DNA from: Streptomyces sp. CGMCC 4.7035
GTDB lineage: Bacteria > Actinomycetota > Actinomycetes > Streptomycetales > Streptomycetaceae
NCBI RefSeq assembly: GCF_031583065.1
Contig: NZ_CP134053.1
Location: 930,001 to 994,000, forward strand
Direction of reading: 5' to 3'
Length of the DNA: 64,000 nucleotides
Part shown: positions 44,750 to 53,835 of the stretch, piece by piece
Layout: the number at the start of each line of letters is the position of its first letter
Numbering within the stretch: position 1 is the stretch's first letter
Notes under the pieces: generated by a model
Seen by the model: the letters and a program-made list of their open reading frames with translations, nothing else
Databases searched by the model: none
What the model was told of the DNA's origin: nothing
Made by a program: the position numbers and the translations under genes

Positions 44750-46390
44750 ATGACGGACTCGCAGGCCCCGGAGAAGGCCACCGACAAGACCGGTACGGGC
44801 ACGGCCGGCACCAACCCCCTCGCACCCGCTCCCGCCGGCACCCGCACCGCCGTCGACGTGGTCACGCCGGAGCTGGTCGCGCAGCTCACCAAGGGCGTGG
44901 TCGGCTCCGGCCGCACCGCCAACCACACCCCGTTCACCGGTGAGAAGCTGGCCGACCTGCCCGAGTCCACCCCCGAGGACGTCGCGGAGGCGTTCCAGCG
45001 GGCCCGCACCGCCCAGACCGCCTGGGCCGCGACCCCGGTGCGGCAGCGCGCCGCCGTCCTGCTCCGCTTCCACGACCTGGTGCTCGCCCGCCAGGCCGAG
45101 GTCCTCGACCTCATCCAGTTGGAGACCGGCAAGGCCCGCCTCCACGCCCACGAGGAGGTGCAGGCCGTCGCCGTCGCGGCCCGGCACTACGGCCGCAAGG
45201 CGCCCTCGTATCTCAAGCCCAAGCGGCACACCGGCGCCGTACCGACGCTCACGCGCGTCACCGAACTGCGCCACCCGCGCGGTGTCGTCGGCCAGATCGC
45301 CCCCTGGAACTACCCTCTGGAGCTGTCGGTCGGCGACGCGCTCCCCGCCTTCGTCGCGGGCAACGCCGTCGTGATGAAGCCCGACACGGAGACATGCCTG
45401 ACCGCGCTGTGGGCACGCGACCTGCTGATCGAGGCCGGGCTGCCCACGGAGGTTTTCCAGATCGTCCTCGGCGACGGCCCGGTCGTCGGTCCCGAGGTCG
45501 TCCGGCACGCCGACTACGTTTCCTTCACCGGCTCCACCCGCACCGGCCGCGAGGTCGCCCAGGGGGCCGCCGCCCGGCTCGTCGGCGTCTCGCTCGAACT
45601 CGGCGGCAAGAACGCCATGCTGGTCCTTCAGGACGCCGACATCGAGAAGGCGGCCGCCGGTGCCGTGCGCGCCTGCTTCTCCTCGGCGGGTCAACTCTGC
45701 ATCTCCATCGAGCGGTTGTACGTCCACGAGTCGATCGCGGACGCCTTCCTGGAGCGGTTCGTCGCCCGCACCAAGGCACTGCGGCTCGGCACGTCCCTCG
45801 CGTACGGCGCCGACATGGGCTCGCTGGTCGGCGAGCGGCAGCTGGAGACCGTGACCCGGCACGTAGAGGAGGCGGTCGCCAAGGGCGCGAAGGTGCTGGC
45901 CGGCGGAGTCGCCCGCCCGGACGTGGGCCCGTACTTCTACGAGCCCACCATCCTCGACGGCGTCGCGGCACCGATGTCGGTGTGCGCGGAGGAGACCTTC
46001 GGCCCGGTCGTGTCGGTCTACCGTTTCAAGACGGAGGACGAGGCGGTCGAGCACGCCAACTCCACCCCGTACGGCCTGAACTCGTCGGTCTGGACGAAGG
46101 ACGGCCGACGCGGCCGCGAGGTCGCCTCCCGCCTGCGCACGGGCACGGTCAACGTCAACGAGGGCTACGCGCCCGCCTACGGCAGCGTCCAGTCGCCGAT
46201 GGGCGGCATGAAGGACTCCGGCCTCGGCCGCCGCCACGGCTCCGAGGGCATCCTCAAGTACACCGAGGCCCAGACCGTCGCCCACCAGAGGCTGCTGCCG
46301 ATGGCGCCGTCGCTCGGCATGGACGACGAGAAGTACGCGGCGTTCATGAGCCGGAGCCTCCGCGTCATGAAGACGCTGCGCCTTCGCTAG
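44750..46390 (+). CDS. Succinate-semialdehyde dehydrogenase-type aldehyde dehydrogenase
   Basis: 546 residues, NAD(P)-dependent aldehyde dehydrogenase of the GabD2 type. Catalytic Cys in AGQLCIS, general base Glu in LELGGKN, cofactor block GQIAPWNYPLEL and NEGYAPAYGSVQSPMGGMKDSG near the end. The N-terminal ~45 residues are a Thr/Ala/Pro extension. It probably oxidises succinate semialdehyde, but the substrate is not proven. The GMC oxidoreductase follows at 29 bp, so the two likely form an operon. Confidence 0.9.
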   Translation: MTDSQAPEKATDKTGTGTAGTNPLAPAPAGTRTAVDVVTPELVAQLTKGVVGSGRTANHTPFTGEKLADLPESTPEDVAEAFQRARTAQTAWAATPVRQRAAVLLRFHDLVLARQAEVLDLIQLETGKARLHAHEEVQAVAVAARHYGRKAPSYLKPKRHTGAVPTLTRVTELRHPRGVVGQIAPWNYPLELSVGDALPAFVAGNAVVMKPDTETCLTALWARDLLIEAGLPTEVFQIVLGDGPVVGPEVVRHADYVSFTGSTRTGREVAQGAAARLVGVSLELGGKNAMLVLQDADIEKAAAGAVRACFSSAGQLCISIERLYVHESIADAFLERFVARTKALRLGTSLAYGADMGSLVGERQLETVTRHVEEAVAKGAKVLAGGVARPDVGPYFYEPTILDGVAAPMSVCAEETFGPVVSVYRFKTEDEAVEHANSTPYGLNSSVWTKDGRRGREVASRLRTGTVNVNEGYAPAYGSVQSPMGGMKDSGLGRRHGSEGILKYTEAQTVAHQRLLPMAPSLGMDDEKYAAFMSRSLRVMKTLRLR

Positions 46391-46419
46391 ACAGCACCCA
46401 CTCTCGACGAGGAGAGCAC

Positions 46420-48255
46420 GTGTCACAGGAGAAGTCTGTCCAGGCCCAGGCCCAGGTCCAGGCCGACGAAGGCGACGAGGGCGACGAGGGCTACGACTAC
46501 GACGTCATCGTGGTCGGCTCCGGATTCGGCGGCTCCGTCACCGCCTTGCGGCTGACCGAGAAGGGCTACCGCGTCGGCGTCCTGGAAGCCGGCCGCCGCT
46601 TCACCCGCGACACCCTGCCGAAGAACTCCTGGGACCTGAAGAACTACCTCTGGGCCCCCGCCCTGGGCATGTACGGCATCCAGCGCATCCACCTGCTGGG
46701 CAACGTGATGGTGCTCGCGGGCGCGGGAGTCGGCGGCGGCTCCCTCAACTACGCCAACACCCTCTACGTACCGCCGAAGGCTTTCTTCGACGATCCGCAG
46801 TGGAAGGACATCACCGACTGGCAGGAGGAGCTGGAGCCGTACTACGACCAGGCGCGGCGCATGCTGGGTGTGCGGCTCAACCCGACCCTGACGCCCTCGG
46901 ACGTCCATCTCAAGGCGGCCGCTCAGCGGATGGGCGTGGGCGACACCTTCCACATGGCGCCGGTCGGCGTCTTCTTCGGCGACGGTGACGACGCCGACGG
47001 AACGGCCAGGGCCAGGCCCGGTGAAGAGGTCCCGGACCCGTACTTCGGCGGTGCCGGGCCCGCCCGGCGGGCGTGCACCGAGTGCGGCGAGTGCATGACC
47101 GGTTGCCGGCACGGCGCGAAGAACACCCTCAACGAGAACTACCTCCACCTCGCCGAGAAGGCGGGCGCGATCGTGCACCCCATGACGACGGTCGTGTCCG
47201 TCACGGACGACTCGCGGGGCGGGTACGCGGTCGCGACCCTGCCGACGGACGCGAAGCGCAGGGGACAGGGCCGGACCTTCAAGGCGCGGCGGGTCGTCAT
47301 CGCGGCGGGCACGTACGGTACGCAGACGCTGCTGCATCGCATGAAAGCGAACCGTCAACTGCCGTACATCTCCGACCGTCTGGGCGAGCTGACCCGGACC
47401 AACTCCGAGGCGCTGGTGGGCGCGCAGACGGACAACCGCCGTTACCGCAGGGCGCACGGCACGGCGAAGGCCGACTTCACACAGGGCGTGGCGATCACGT
47501 CCTCGATCCACCCGGACGAGAACACGCACATCGAACCGGTCCGCTACGGCAAGGGCTCGAACGCGATGGGCGGTCTGTCGATCCTCCAGGTCCCGTACGC
47601 GGAGGGCTCCTCGCGCGCCCTGGCCTGGCTGGCGAACGCGGCGCGGCACCCGTGGCTGATGGTCCGTTCCCTCTCCAACCGCCGCTGGTCGGAGCGGACC
47701 ATCATCGGCCTGGTGATGCAGTCGCTGGACAACTCACTGACGACGTACCTGAAGCCGAAGGGTGCGGGAAAGGGTCTGCTGACGGCCCGGCAGGGCCACG
47801 GCGCCCCCAACCCGAAGCAGATCAGGGCGGCTTCCGAGGCGGCGTCCGTGCTCGCGGCCGAGATCAACGGCTTCGCGGGCAGCAACGTCGGCGAACTGAT
47901 GGGCACCCCGCTGACCGCGCACTTCCTCGGCGGCTGCCCGATCGGCACCTCGCGCGAGACGGGCGTGATCGACCCGTACCACCGGCTGTACGGCCACCCC
48001 GGCATCTCGGTGGTCGACGGCGCGGCGGTGTCCGCGAACCTCGGTGTCAACCCGTCTCTCACCATCACCGCGCAGGCCGAGCGCGCGATGTCGTACTGGC
48101 CCAACAAGGGTGAGGCGGACCCGCGTCCGGCGCAGGGGGCCGCCTACGAACGTCTCAAGCCGGTGGAGCCCCGCCATCCGACGGTGCCGGCGGAGGCGTT
48201 CGGGGCGCTGCGACTGCCGTTCCTGGGGATGCCGACGGTACGACGGGAACAGTAG
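46420..48255 (+). CDS. GMC-family FAD oxidoreductase (cholesterol-oxidase-like)
   Basis: 611 residues. FAD-binding DVIVVGSGFGGSVTALRL, GAGVGGGSLNYANTLY and C-terminal VDGAAVSANLGVNPSLTITA. A cysteine cluster CTECGECMTGC around residue 220 resembles a ferredoxin signature and is found in the subgroup related to the mycobacterial ChoD-like protein. Substrate unknown, possibly a sterol or other alcohol. GTG 46420 follows GAGGAGAG. The aldehyde dehydrogenase upstream could process its product. The 3' end is tandemly duplicated. Confidence 0.88.
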   Translation: MSQEKSVQAQAQVQADEGDEGDEGYDYDVIVVGSGFGGSVTALRLTEKGYRVGVLEAGRRFTRDTLPKNSWDLKNYLWAPALGMYGIQRIHLLGNVMVLAGAGVGGGSLNYANTLYVPPKAFFDDPQWKDITDWQEELEPYYDQARRMLGVRLNPTLTPSDVHLKAAAQRMGVGDTFHMAPVGVFFGDGDDADGTARARPGEEVPDPYFGGAGPARRACTECGECMTGCRHGAKNTLNENYLHLAEKAGAIVHPMTTVVSVTDDSRGGYAVATLPTDAKRRGQGRTFKARRVVIAAGTYGTQTLLHRMKANRQLPYISDRLGELTRTNSEALVGAQTDNRRYRRAHGTAKADFTQGVAITSSIHPDENTHIEPVRYGKGSNAMGGLSILQVPYAEGSSRALAWLANAARHPWLMVRSLSNRRWSERTIIGLVMQSLDNSLTTYLKPKGAGKGLLTARQGHGAPNPKQIRAASEAASVLAAEINGFAGSNVGELMGTPLTAHFLGGCPIGTSRETGVIDPYHRLYGHPGISVVDGAAVSANLGVNPSLTITAQAERAMSYWPNKGEADPRPAQGAAYERLKPVEPRHPTVPAEAFGALRLPFLGMPTVRREQ

Positions 48256-48358
48256 CGCGCACGGGGATAAGCAGCGTGCACAGAGAACAGCAGCGTGCAC
48301 AGGGAAAGGCAGCACGCACAGGGAAAGGCAGCACGCACAGGGAAAGGCAGCACGCACA
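48246..48358 (+). repeat. 19-bp tandem repeat spanning the GMC oxidoreductase stop
   Basis: Six units like GGGAAAGGCAGCACGCACA; the first, GGGAACAGTAGCGCGCACG, contains the last codons (Glu-Gln) and TAG stop of the gene (48253-48255). Later units are more alike (GGGAAAGGCAGC three times), indicating ongoing expansion away from the gene. Confidence 0.85.
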
Positions 48359-48400
48359 GAAGAAGGACCTGTGCCCCCCTCCGAGCCCAGGTCCTTCTTC
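48359..48400 (+). terminator. Bidirectional terminator
   Basis: GAAGAAGGACCT / 18-nt loop / AGGTCCTTCTTC followed by TTTG. It separates the GMC gene from the convergent LASTG protein gene. Confidence 0.8.
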
Positions 48401-48453
48401 TTTGTGCGAGGCGCGGGGCGCCTGACGCAGTTCTGCGTGCGAGTGGCGGCGCC

Positions 48454-49455
48454 TTACGCGGCCTGGCCACCCGTCTTCCGGCGCCGCACCGCGAACACCG
48501 CACCGCCACCGACGATGACGGCGACACCGCCGACGAGGGCGATGGTCGGGAGCGCTGAGGAGGAACCGGTGGAGGCGAGGCTGCCGGTCACCAGCTGGGT
48601 GTTGGCGCTGTTCGGCTTGGTGGTGGGAAGCGGGACCTTGCCGCCCTCCTGGGGCCTGGTGCCGCCCGTGTCCGTACCGGACTTGACGATCTCGACGATG
48701 TAACCGGCCTGGCCGGCGCCGACGCAGTTCTCCTCCTCGTCGAAGTACACGCCGCCGCCGACGGTCAGACCGGCGCCGATCGGAGCGTCGGCCTTCACGT
48801 TCAGACGGAGCTGGTAGTCGACCGTCCTGCCGGCGTCGATGTCGGAGAGTTCGAGGTAGCCGAAGGAGTAGCCCTCGTCCTCGACGTCGACCCACGCGCC
48901 GTCGACCTTCGCCTGGAGCTGGACCTGGCTGGGCTTGAACGGGTTCTCCGCGTCCTCGTCGGCCGGGCCGACGCCGGCGTAGAAGATGACGTCCTTGAGG
49001 GTGCTCTTCGTCGGGTTCGTGACCTTGAGCGTGAACGGGTGCCAGCCGCTGCCGACCGCGATCTTGCCGGGCAGGCCGGTCAGCTTGGCGTCCAGCTTCG
49101 ACTTGTAGTCGGAATCCTGGTCCGTGCAGTCGCCCGAGGGCTCATCGGTCGGCTCGGCGCTGCCGCTCGGCGTGGCCGACGTGGTGGCCGACTTCGACGG
49201 CTTGGCCACGGGGGCCAAGGGCGCCGAAGCCGAAGAGGACGGCGTCGTGGACTCGGTGCCGGCGGGAGTCGTCGTGATACCGGTCTCGGGTGCGGGGCTG
49301 GTCGGCGACTGTGTCGCCGCGGTCTCGGTCGCGGAGACGGAGCTGGAGGGAGAGGACGACGGGTCCTCCGCGAACGCGGTCGGCGCGGACAGCAGTGCCA
49401 GCGGGGCCAGAGCGGCCGTCGCCGCCGAAGCGGCCAGGACACGGCGGAGCTTCAT
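48454..49455 (-). CDS. Cell-wall-anchored protein with LASTG class E sortase signal
   Basis: 333 residues. Sec signal peptide (VLAASAATAALAPLALLSAPTAFA), a Ser/Thr/Pro-rich stalk (about 30-105), a beta-rich domain of about 150 residues (WHPFTLKVTNPTKSTLKDV ... YQLRLNVKADAPIGAGLTV) and a sorting signal: LASTG, a hydrophobic helix (IALVGGVAVIVGGGAVFAV) and RRRK. LAxTG is the motif used by Streptomyces SrtE enzymes, as for long chaplins. Ligand unknown. ATG 49455 with GAGG upstream; a run of 12 C (plus-strand G12) lies 46 nt upstream in the leader. Confidence 0.9.
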   Translation of the reverse strand: MKLRRVLAASAATAALAPLALLSAPTAFAEDPSSSPSSSVSATETAATQSPTSPAPETGITTTPAGTESTTPSSSASAPLAPVAKPSKSATTSATPSGSAEPTDEPSGDCTDQDSDYKSKLDAKLTGLPGKIAVGSGWHPFTLKVTNPTKSTLKDVIFYAGVGPADEDAENPFKPSQVQLQAKVDGAWVDVEDEGYSFGYLELSDIDAGRTVDYQLRLNVKADAPIGAGLTVGGGVYFDEEENCVGAGQAGYIVEIVKSGTDTGGTRPQEGGKVPLPTTKPNSANTQLVTGSLASTGSSSALPTIALVGGVAVIVGGGAVFAVRRRKTGGQAA

Positions 49456-49500
49456 GAAGACCTCGAAAAGTCCGGTGTGCCGCGGCGACGCGGCACGGCT

Positions 49501-49512
49501 GGGGGGGGGGGG
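49501..49512. repeat. G12 homopolymer
   Basis: Twelve consecutive G on the plus strand (C12 in the mRNA-sense strand of the LASTG gene leader). Such tracts slip readily and are also prone to sequencing error. Confidence 0.8.
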
Positions 49513-49674
49513 AGGCCTCCGCGTGCGTGTGGGGCGCGGGCGTGGCCCTTGATTCGCCAGCTGTGACCCGTGAAACCTGTGAACGGTTGCCCTCTATTCA
49601 CAGGATGCTTATGTGATCTGAGTCACACGCATAAATGCCTTGTGAACCACCACGTGCTCCCGTAAAACTCCTTC

Positions 49675-50790
49675 GTGTCCGACCAGCACCCCGAGGAATC
49701 CTCCATCCCCGACGAGGTCTGGGAGCAGTTCGCCCGCGACAGCGAGCGCGACATCCGCGCCTCCGCGCCCAAGGAACCGTCCGCGCGGGCGCGCATGGTG
49801 ACCAGTCGGTTGCGGCAGCAGGACGCGCAGGGCGTACGCCCCGACGGCTGGCGCGCCCCGCCGGTCCCGTCCGGTCGGCGGTCACGCCGCCGCGTGGGGA
49901 CGGTGCTCGGTCTGCTCCTCGCCCTCGCGGTCGCCGTCGTGGCCATGAAACCGTCGCTGATACCCGGCGACCCGTTCGGCTCCCGCCCAGGCGCGGACGC
50001 GGACACGTCGCCGATGCCGGTCGAGACCGCGCGCCCCACCGCGCCGCCCTCCGCCGCAAACCCGGACACCCCCACCCTCGACCGCCCCTTCGCCGGCTCC
50101 CCGGCCCTGCACTGGGGCGACGGCGAGGCCGGGATCGTGCTGCCCCCGGCCGAGCCGGTCGGTTCACTGACGAAGGCACAGGTGGCCACCGCCCTGCGGC
50201 AGACGAAGACCCTGCTGGTCGACGCGAACCTCAACCCGAAGACCCTGCTCGGCGCGCGCCCCACGGCGGCGCTGGGCGTGCTGGACCCGAAGCAGCCGCA
50301 CGTTGTCGACGAGCTCAAGTGGTCGCTCGCCGCCCCGGACGAGAAGTACGACCCCCTGCTGCTCTTCACCCGCTTCGATCCCCGCGAGGTACGGCTCGTG
50401 GGCAAGGTCGTGAAGGTCCGCGGCCGGATCACCTTCGCCCGCGGTGAGGACGCCTTGCTCCGCGTCCACGCCGACTACACCTTCGTCTACGCGCTGTCCC
50501 GCGGCGGCTCGAAGGAAGTGGCCCGCACGATCGTGCGCCGCGTCATCGAGACCGAGCTGGTCGACCCCACGAAGTACGGGGTCACGCCGGGCAGACTCCA
50601 GCTCGTCCGTTACGACGAGTCCACGGGCAACTCGGCCTGCGGCGTCCACGACGGCTTTCTGCACCCCGAGTTCTCCTCGACGGGCCCCACGGGCGCCGCA
50701 CCGAGCGGCCCGACGACGGACCCGTACGACCGCAGCCGTGATCTCCGCCAGGGGGACGACGCGACGTGCGGGACCGCATCACGGACCTGA
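49675..50790 (+). CDS. Single-pass membrane protein, hypothetical
   Basis: 371 residues: acidic cytoplasmic N-terminus (EVWEQFARDSERDIRASAPKEP), transmembrane helix at about 76-94 (VGTVLGLLLALAVAVVAM), a Pro/Thr linker and an extracellular domain (LTKAQVATALRQTKTLLVDANL ... LLLFTRFDPREVRLVGKVVKV ... LRVHADYTFVYAL). The inside-to-outside layout resembles anti-sigma factors, but no zinc motif is seen. GTG 49675 with a weak RBS. Conserved in Streptomyces as I recall; function unknown. Its stop codon is repeated downstream in a 22-bp unit. Confidence 0.8.
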   Translation: MSDQHPEESSIPDEVWEQFARDSERDIRASAPKEPSARARMVTSRLRQQDAQGVRPDGWRAPPVPSGRRSRRRVGTVLGLLLALAVAVVAMKPSLIPGDPFGSRPGADADTSPMPVETARPTAPPSAANPDTPTLDRPFAGSPALHWGDGEAGIVLPPAEPVGSLTKAQVATALRQTKTLLVDANLNPKTLLGARPTAALGVLDPKQPHVVDELKWSLAAPDEKYDPLLLFTRFDPREVRLVGKVVKVRGRITFARGEDALLRVHADYTFVYALSRGGSKEVARTIVRRVIETELVDPTKYGVTPGRLQLVRYDESTGNSACGVHDGFLHPEFSSTGPTGAAPSGPTTDPYDRSRDLRQGDDATCGTASRT

Positions 50791-50848
50791 GGAACGGCCG
50801 TCGCGGACCTGAGGAACGGCCGTCACGGACCTGAGGAACGGCCGAACG
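50782..50848 (+). repeat. 22-bp tandem repeat spanning a stop codon
   Basis: CGGACCTGAGGAACGGCCGT starts at 50782, 50804 and 50826. The first copy contains the TGA stop (50788-50790) of the membrane-protein gene. Confidence 0.85.
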
Positions 50849-50854
50849 GCAAGC

Positions 50855-50927
50855 GAAGGGCCCCGCGGCGGGGGATCCCCCGATCGGGCTGAGCCGAGAG
50901 GTCGGGGGAGGTTCCGCGGGACCCTTC
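50855..50927 (+). terminator. Large hairpin, probable terminator
   Basis: GAAGGGCCCCGCGG pairs with CCGCGGGACCCTTC with one mismatch; inside, CCCCCGA pairs with TCGGGGG. A common type of compound hairpin in Streptomyces intergenic regions. Confidence 0.6.
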
Positions 50928-51517
50928 TCCGTCAGCACCGACGTCAGGGCAGCGCCGGTGCCTGGGAGCGGCGCCGGGGGGTTGCGCCGCTTGCCTGCGT
51001 GACCGCCGGTGGTACGCCCGGCGCACTCGGGGAGCGCGCGGGGAGCCGGCCATGGCGGTCGGTTCGGTGAGGGAGCGATGCAGTTGTCTGCCGGGGCTCA
51101 AGGGGTGGGAGCTGTCCGGTCGTCCGTACTGCTGCCGTCGGCGGGCTGTTCTTCGCATCGTGCTGGATGGGTCACGGCCTCCGCAACCGTTTCGACCACC
51201 TCTGAACAGGTTCCGCCGGTCGGCCCCGGGCGTCCCCGGAGCCGACCGTTCTGTTGGGTGACCGGGCTGCTGTCCCCTGCCGTCCGGTCACAACCCTGGA
51301 GCGAGGTCCCACGGCGCACAGCACGATCCGTACGCCTCATCGCCCCAGCGGAGCCACGCGTGGTTCTTTCGGGCCCGCCCCTGGCTGGCACGGACAACCG
51401 GACCAACGAACCCCGTACGGCCCCGGTCACGCGCCGTACGGGTGAGAGGGCATACGAACGTGGGTGCACTGGACGCCCGTCGCACGACGCCCGCCGTGCG
51501 AGGGCCCCCGCCGGCCG
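50928..51517. other. 590-bp gap without a credible gene
   Basis: Only short frames with poor codon bias on both strands. No RNA gene or palindrome recognised. May hold the remains of a decayed gene. Confidence 0.4.
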
Positions 51518-51820
51518 TCAGACCCGGCCCCGGCACAGCTCCAGCAAGGTCATCGCGAGGGCCGTACCGGGCTTGCCGAGGGCCTCCCTGTAGTGACCGA
51601 GGACCTCCATCTCGCGGGAGAGGTTCACCCGGCGGCCGCCGGAGGAGATACGGGCCTCCTGGATGACGGCGGATACCGCCATGCGCTCCTGGATGAGGCC
51701 GATGATGCGGTCGTCGAGGGTGTCGATGCGTTCGCGGGCGCCGGTGATCACATCGGCGGCCTCGGGGGTGCGGGCGCCGGTCTTCTCTGCGGCCGTCTGC
51801 TCGGTGGTGGTGGCGGTCAT
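51518..51820 (-). CDS. Chorismate mutase (AroQ type)
   Basis: 100 residues, converts chorismate to prephenate for Phe and Tyr synthesis; cytoplasmic. AroQ helices are visible: ITGARERIDTLDDRIIGLIQERMAVSAVIQEARI and SREMEVLGHYREALG, with the active-site Arg in the first helix and ERM-type second Arg. ATG 51820 follows GAGGAGCCCCGGC. The 200-nt leader contains a promoter, a leaderless peptide rich in aromatic codons and a terminator hairpin, so expression is probably set by attenuation. Confidence 0.92.
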   Translation of the reverse strand: MTATTTEQTAAEKTGARTPEAADVITGARERIDTLDDRIIGLIQERMAVSAVIQEARISSGGRRVNLSREMEVLGHYREALGKPGTALAMTLLELCRGRV

Positions 51821-51887
51821 GCCGGGGCTCCTCAAAGGGGTCGGTGTCGGGCTGAGGTGCCCCGGATCGGCATGGTCCGCAAACATC

Positions 51888-51920
51888 AGGCGCCCCGGAC
51901 CATGTCGGCCCGGGGCGCCT
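51888..51920 (-). terminator. Attenuator terminator before chorismate mutase
   Basis: AGGCGCCCCGG / 11 nt / CCGGGGCGCCT, perfect 11-bp stem between the leader peptide and the gene. On the minus strand it is followed by GATGTTTGC. Confidence 0.75.
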
Positions 51921-51941
51921 GGGAAGTCGCTTGTCAGTAGC

Positions 51942-52016
51942 TCAAGCAGCACGACCATGGCAGCCGGCGGGCCGGTTGCCATAGGTAAAGACGAAGGTCG
52001 TCGAGTGCGTGAGCAT
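51942..52016 (-). CDS. Leader peptide of the chorismate mutase attenuator (24 aa)
   Basis: MLTHSTTFVFTYGNRPAGCH and four more residues. Residues 8-12 are Phe-Val-Phe-Thr-Tyr, the end products of the pathway that chorismate mutase feeds. ATG 52016 lies 6 nt after the -10 hexamer, so it is translated from a leaderless mRNA. A GGCAACCGGC / GCCGGCTGCC-type hairpin (51959-51980) starts just after the Tyr codon and would act as the pause structure. Confidence 0.65.
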   Translation of the reverse strand: MLTHSTTFVFTYGNRPAGCHGRAA

Positions 52017-52022
52017 GGGGCC

Positions 52023-52051
52023 AGTATGCCGTGGTGGCGGGCGGTGGCCAA
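52023..52051 (-). promoter_or_regulatory. Promoter of the chorismate mutase attenuator
   Basis: On the minus strand TTGGCC (52051-52046), 17-nt spacer, CATACT (52028-52023), then 6 nt to the leader-peptide ATG. Confidence 0.6.
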
Positions 52052-52236
52052 CCGGGTTCGGATGGTGAGACGGGGGTGGGGTTCGTCGCAGCTTGTCAGG
52101 CGTTCGAGGGCGAGGCCGTTCAGGCCGGTAGCGGGGGGCCGGGGGAGGCAGCCCCCCAGCGGACGGGACTGTTCCCACGGCCACCTCGGTAGAATCGGTC
52201 AGCACAGAGACCCGCCCCACCGCCGGAAGGCACCCC

Positions 52237-53817
52237 GTGTCATCAGCGACCACCGCTGCCGCCGCCCCCGACACCGTCCTGGTCGTCGACTTCGGCGCAC
52301 AGTACGCCCAGCTCATCGCCCGCCGCGTCCGCGAGGCCCGGGTCTACAGCGAGATCGTGCCGAGCACCATGCCGGTCGAGGAGATGCTCGCCAAGAACCC
52401 GGCGGCGATCATCCTCTCCGGCGGCCCCTCGTCGGTCTACGAGGAGGGCGCCCCGACCGTCGACCGCTCCCTGTTCGAGGCCGGCGTCCCCGTCTTCGGC
52501 ATGTGCTACGGCTTCCAGCTGATGGCCCAGGCCCTCGGCGGCACGGTGGACAACACCGGGGCGCGTGAGTACGGCCGTACGGACCTCCACGTCTCCAGGC
52601 CGTCCTCCACCCTCTTCGAGGGCACCCCGGACGAGCAGGCGGTCTGGATGTCCCACGGCGACGCCTGCTCCGCCGCCCCCGAGGGCTTCACCGTCACGGC
52701 GTCCACGGACGTCGTCCCGGTCGCCGCCTTCGAGAACGACGAGCAGAAGCTGTACGGCGTCCAGTACCACCCCGAGGTCATGCACTCCACGCACGGCCAG
52801 CAGGTGCTGGAGCACTTCCTCTACCGGGGCGCGGGCCTGTCCCCGACCTGGACCACGGGCAACGTGATCGAGGAGCAGGTCGAGGCGATCCGCGAGCTGG
52901 TCGGCGACAAGCGCGCCATCTGCGGCCTGTCCGGCGGTGTGGACTCCGCCGTGGCCGCCGCGCTGGTCCAGAAGGCCATCGGCTCCCAGCTGACCTGCGT
53001 GTACGTCGACCACGGTCTGATGCGCAAGGACGAGACCGAGCAGGTCGAGAAGGACTTCGTCGCGGCCACCGGCGTACAGCTGAAGGTCGTCGACGCGGAG
53101 GAGCGGTTCCTCAAGGCGCTCGCGGGGGTCTCCGACCCCGAGGAGAAGCGGAAGATCATCGGCCGCGAGTTCATCCGCGTCTTCGAGCAGGCCCAGGCGG
53201 AGATCATCGCGGACGAGGGTCCCGCGGTGGAGTTCCTCGTCCAGGGCACCCTCTACCCGGACGTGGTCGAGTCCGGTGGCGGTACCGGCACGGCCAACAT
53301 CAAGTCCCACCACAACGTGGGCGGCCTCCCCGAGGACCTGGAGTTCAAGCTCATCGAGCCGCTCCGCAAGCTCTTCAAGGACGAGGTCCGCATGGTCGGC
53401 CAGGAGCTCGGCCTGCCGGAGGAGATCGTCCAGCGCCAGCCGTTCCCCGGCCCCGGCCTGGGTATCCGGATCGTCGGCGAGGTGACCAAGGAGCGGCTCG
53501 ACCTGCTCCGCGAGGCCGACGCCATCGCCCGCGAGGAGCTGACGGCGGCCGGTCTCGACCGTGACATCTGGCAGTGTCCGGTGGTCCTGCTCGCGGACGT
53601 CCGCAGCGTCGGCGTCCAGGGCGACGGCCGGACGTACGGCCATCCGATCGTCCTGCGCCCGGTCTCGTCCGAGGACGCCATGACCGCCGACTGGTCGCGT
53701 CTGCCGTACGACGTGCTCGCGAAGATCTCCACCCGCATCACGAACGAGGTCAGCGACGTCAACCGCGTCGTCCTCGACGTGACCTCGAAGCCCCCGGGCA
53801 CCATCGAGTGGGAGTAG
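52237..53817 (+). CDS. guaA: GMP synthase (glutamine-hydrolysing)
   Basis: Converts XMP to GMP. 526 residues: class I glutaminase (about 13-205, nucleophile Cys in FGMCYGFQ, His in YHPEV), ATP-pyrophosphatase ([11 protein letters not shown]-loop) and dimerisation domain ending [12 protein letters not shown] 52237 after GGAAGG. A TAGAAT hexamer at 52189-52194 is a likely -10. Works with guaB at 27.7 kb. Confidence 0.97.
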   Translation: MSSATTAAAAPDTVLVVDFGAQYAQLIARRVREARVYSEIVPSTMPVEEMLAKNPAAIILSGGPSSVYEEGAPTVDRSLFEAGVPVFGMCYGFQLMAQALGGTVDNTGAREYGRTDLHVSRPSSTLFEGTPDEQAVWMSHGDACSAAPEGFTVTASTDVVPVAAFENDEQKLYGVQYHPEVMHSTHGQQVLEHFLYRGAGLSPTWTTGNVIEEQVEAIRELVGDKRAICGLSGGVDSAVAAALVQKAIGSQLTCVYVDHGLMRKDETEQVEKDFVAATGVQLKVVDAEERFLKALAGVSDPEEKRKIIGREFIRVFEQAQAEIIADEGPAVEFLVQGTLYPDVVESGGGTGTANIKSHHNVGGLPEDLEFKLIEPLRKLFKDEVRMVGQELGLPEEIVQRQPFPGPGLGIRIVGEVTKERLDLLREADAIAREELTAAGLDRDIWQCPVVLLADVRSVGVQGDGRTYGHPIVLRPVSSEDAMTADWSRLPYDVLAKISTRITNEVSDVNRVVLDVTSKPPGTIEWE

Positions 53818-53835
53818 TTCTCCCGTTCGTGAAGG

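Noticed and set aside
50928..51517. Short plus- and minus-strand frames of 60-190 codons in the gap before chorismate mutase
   Set aside because: Poor codon bias, no RBS and no recognisable motif.
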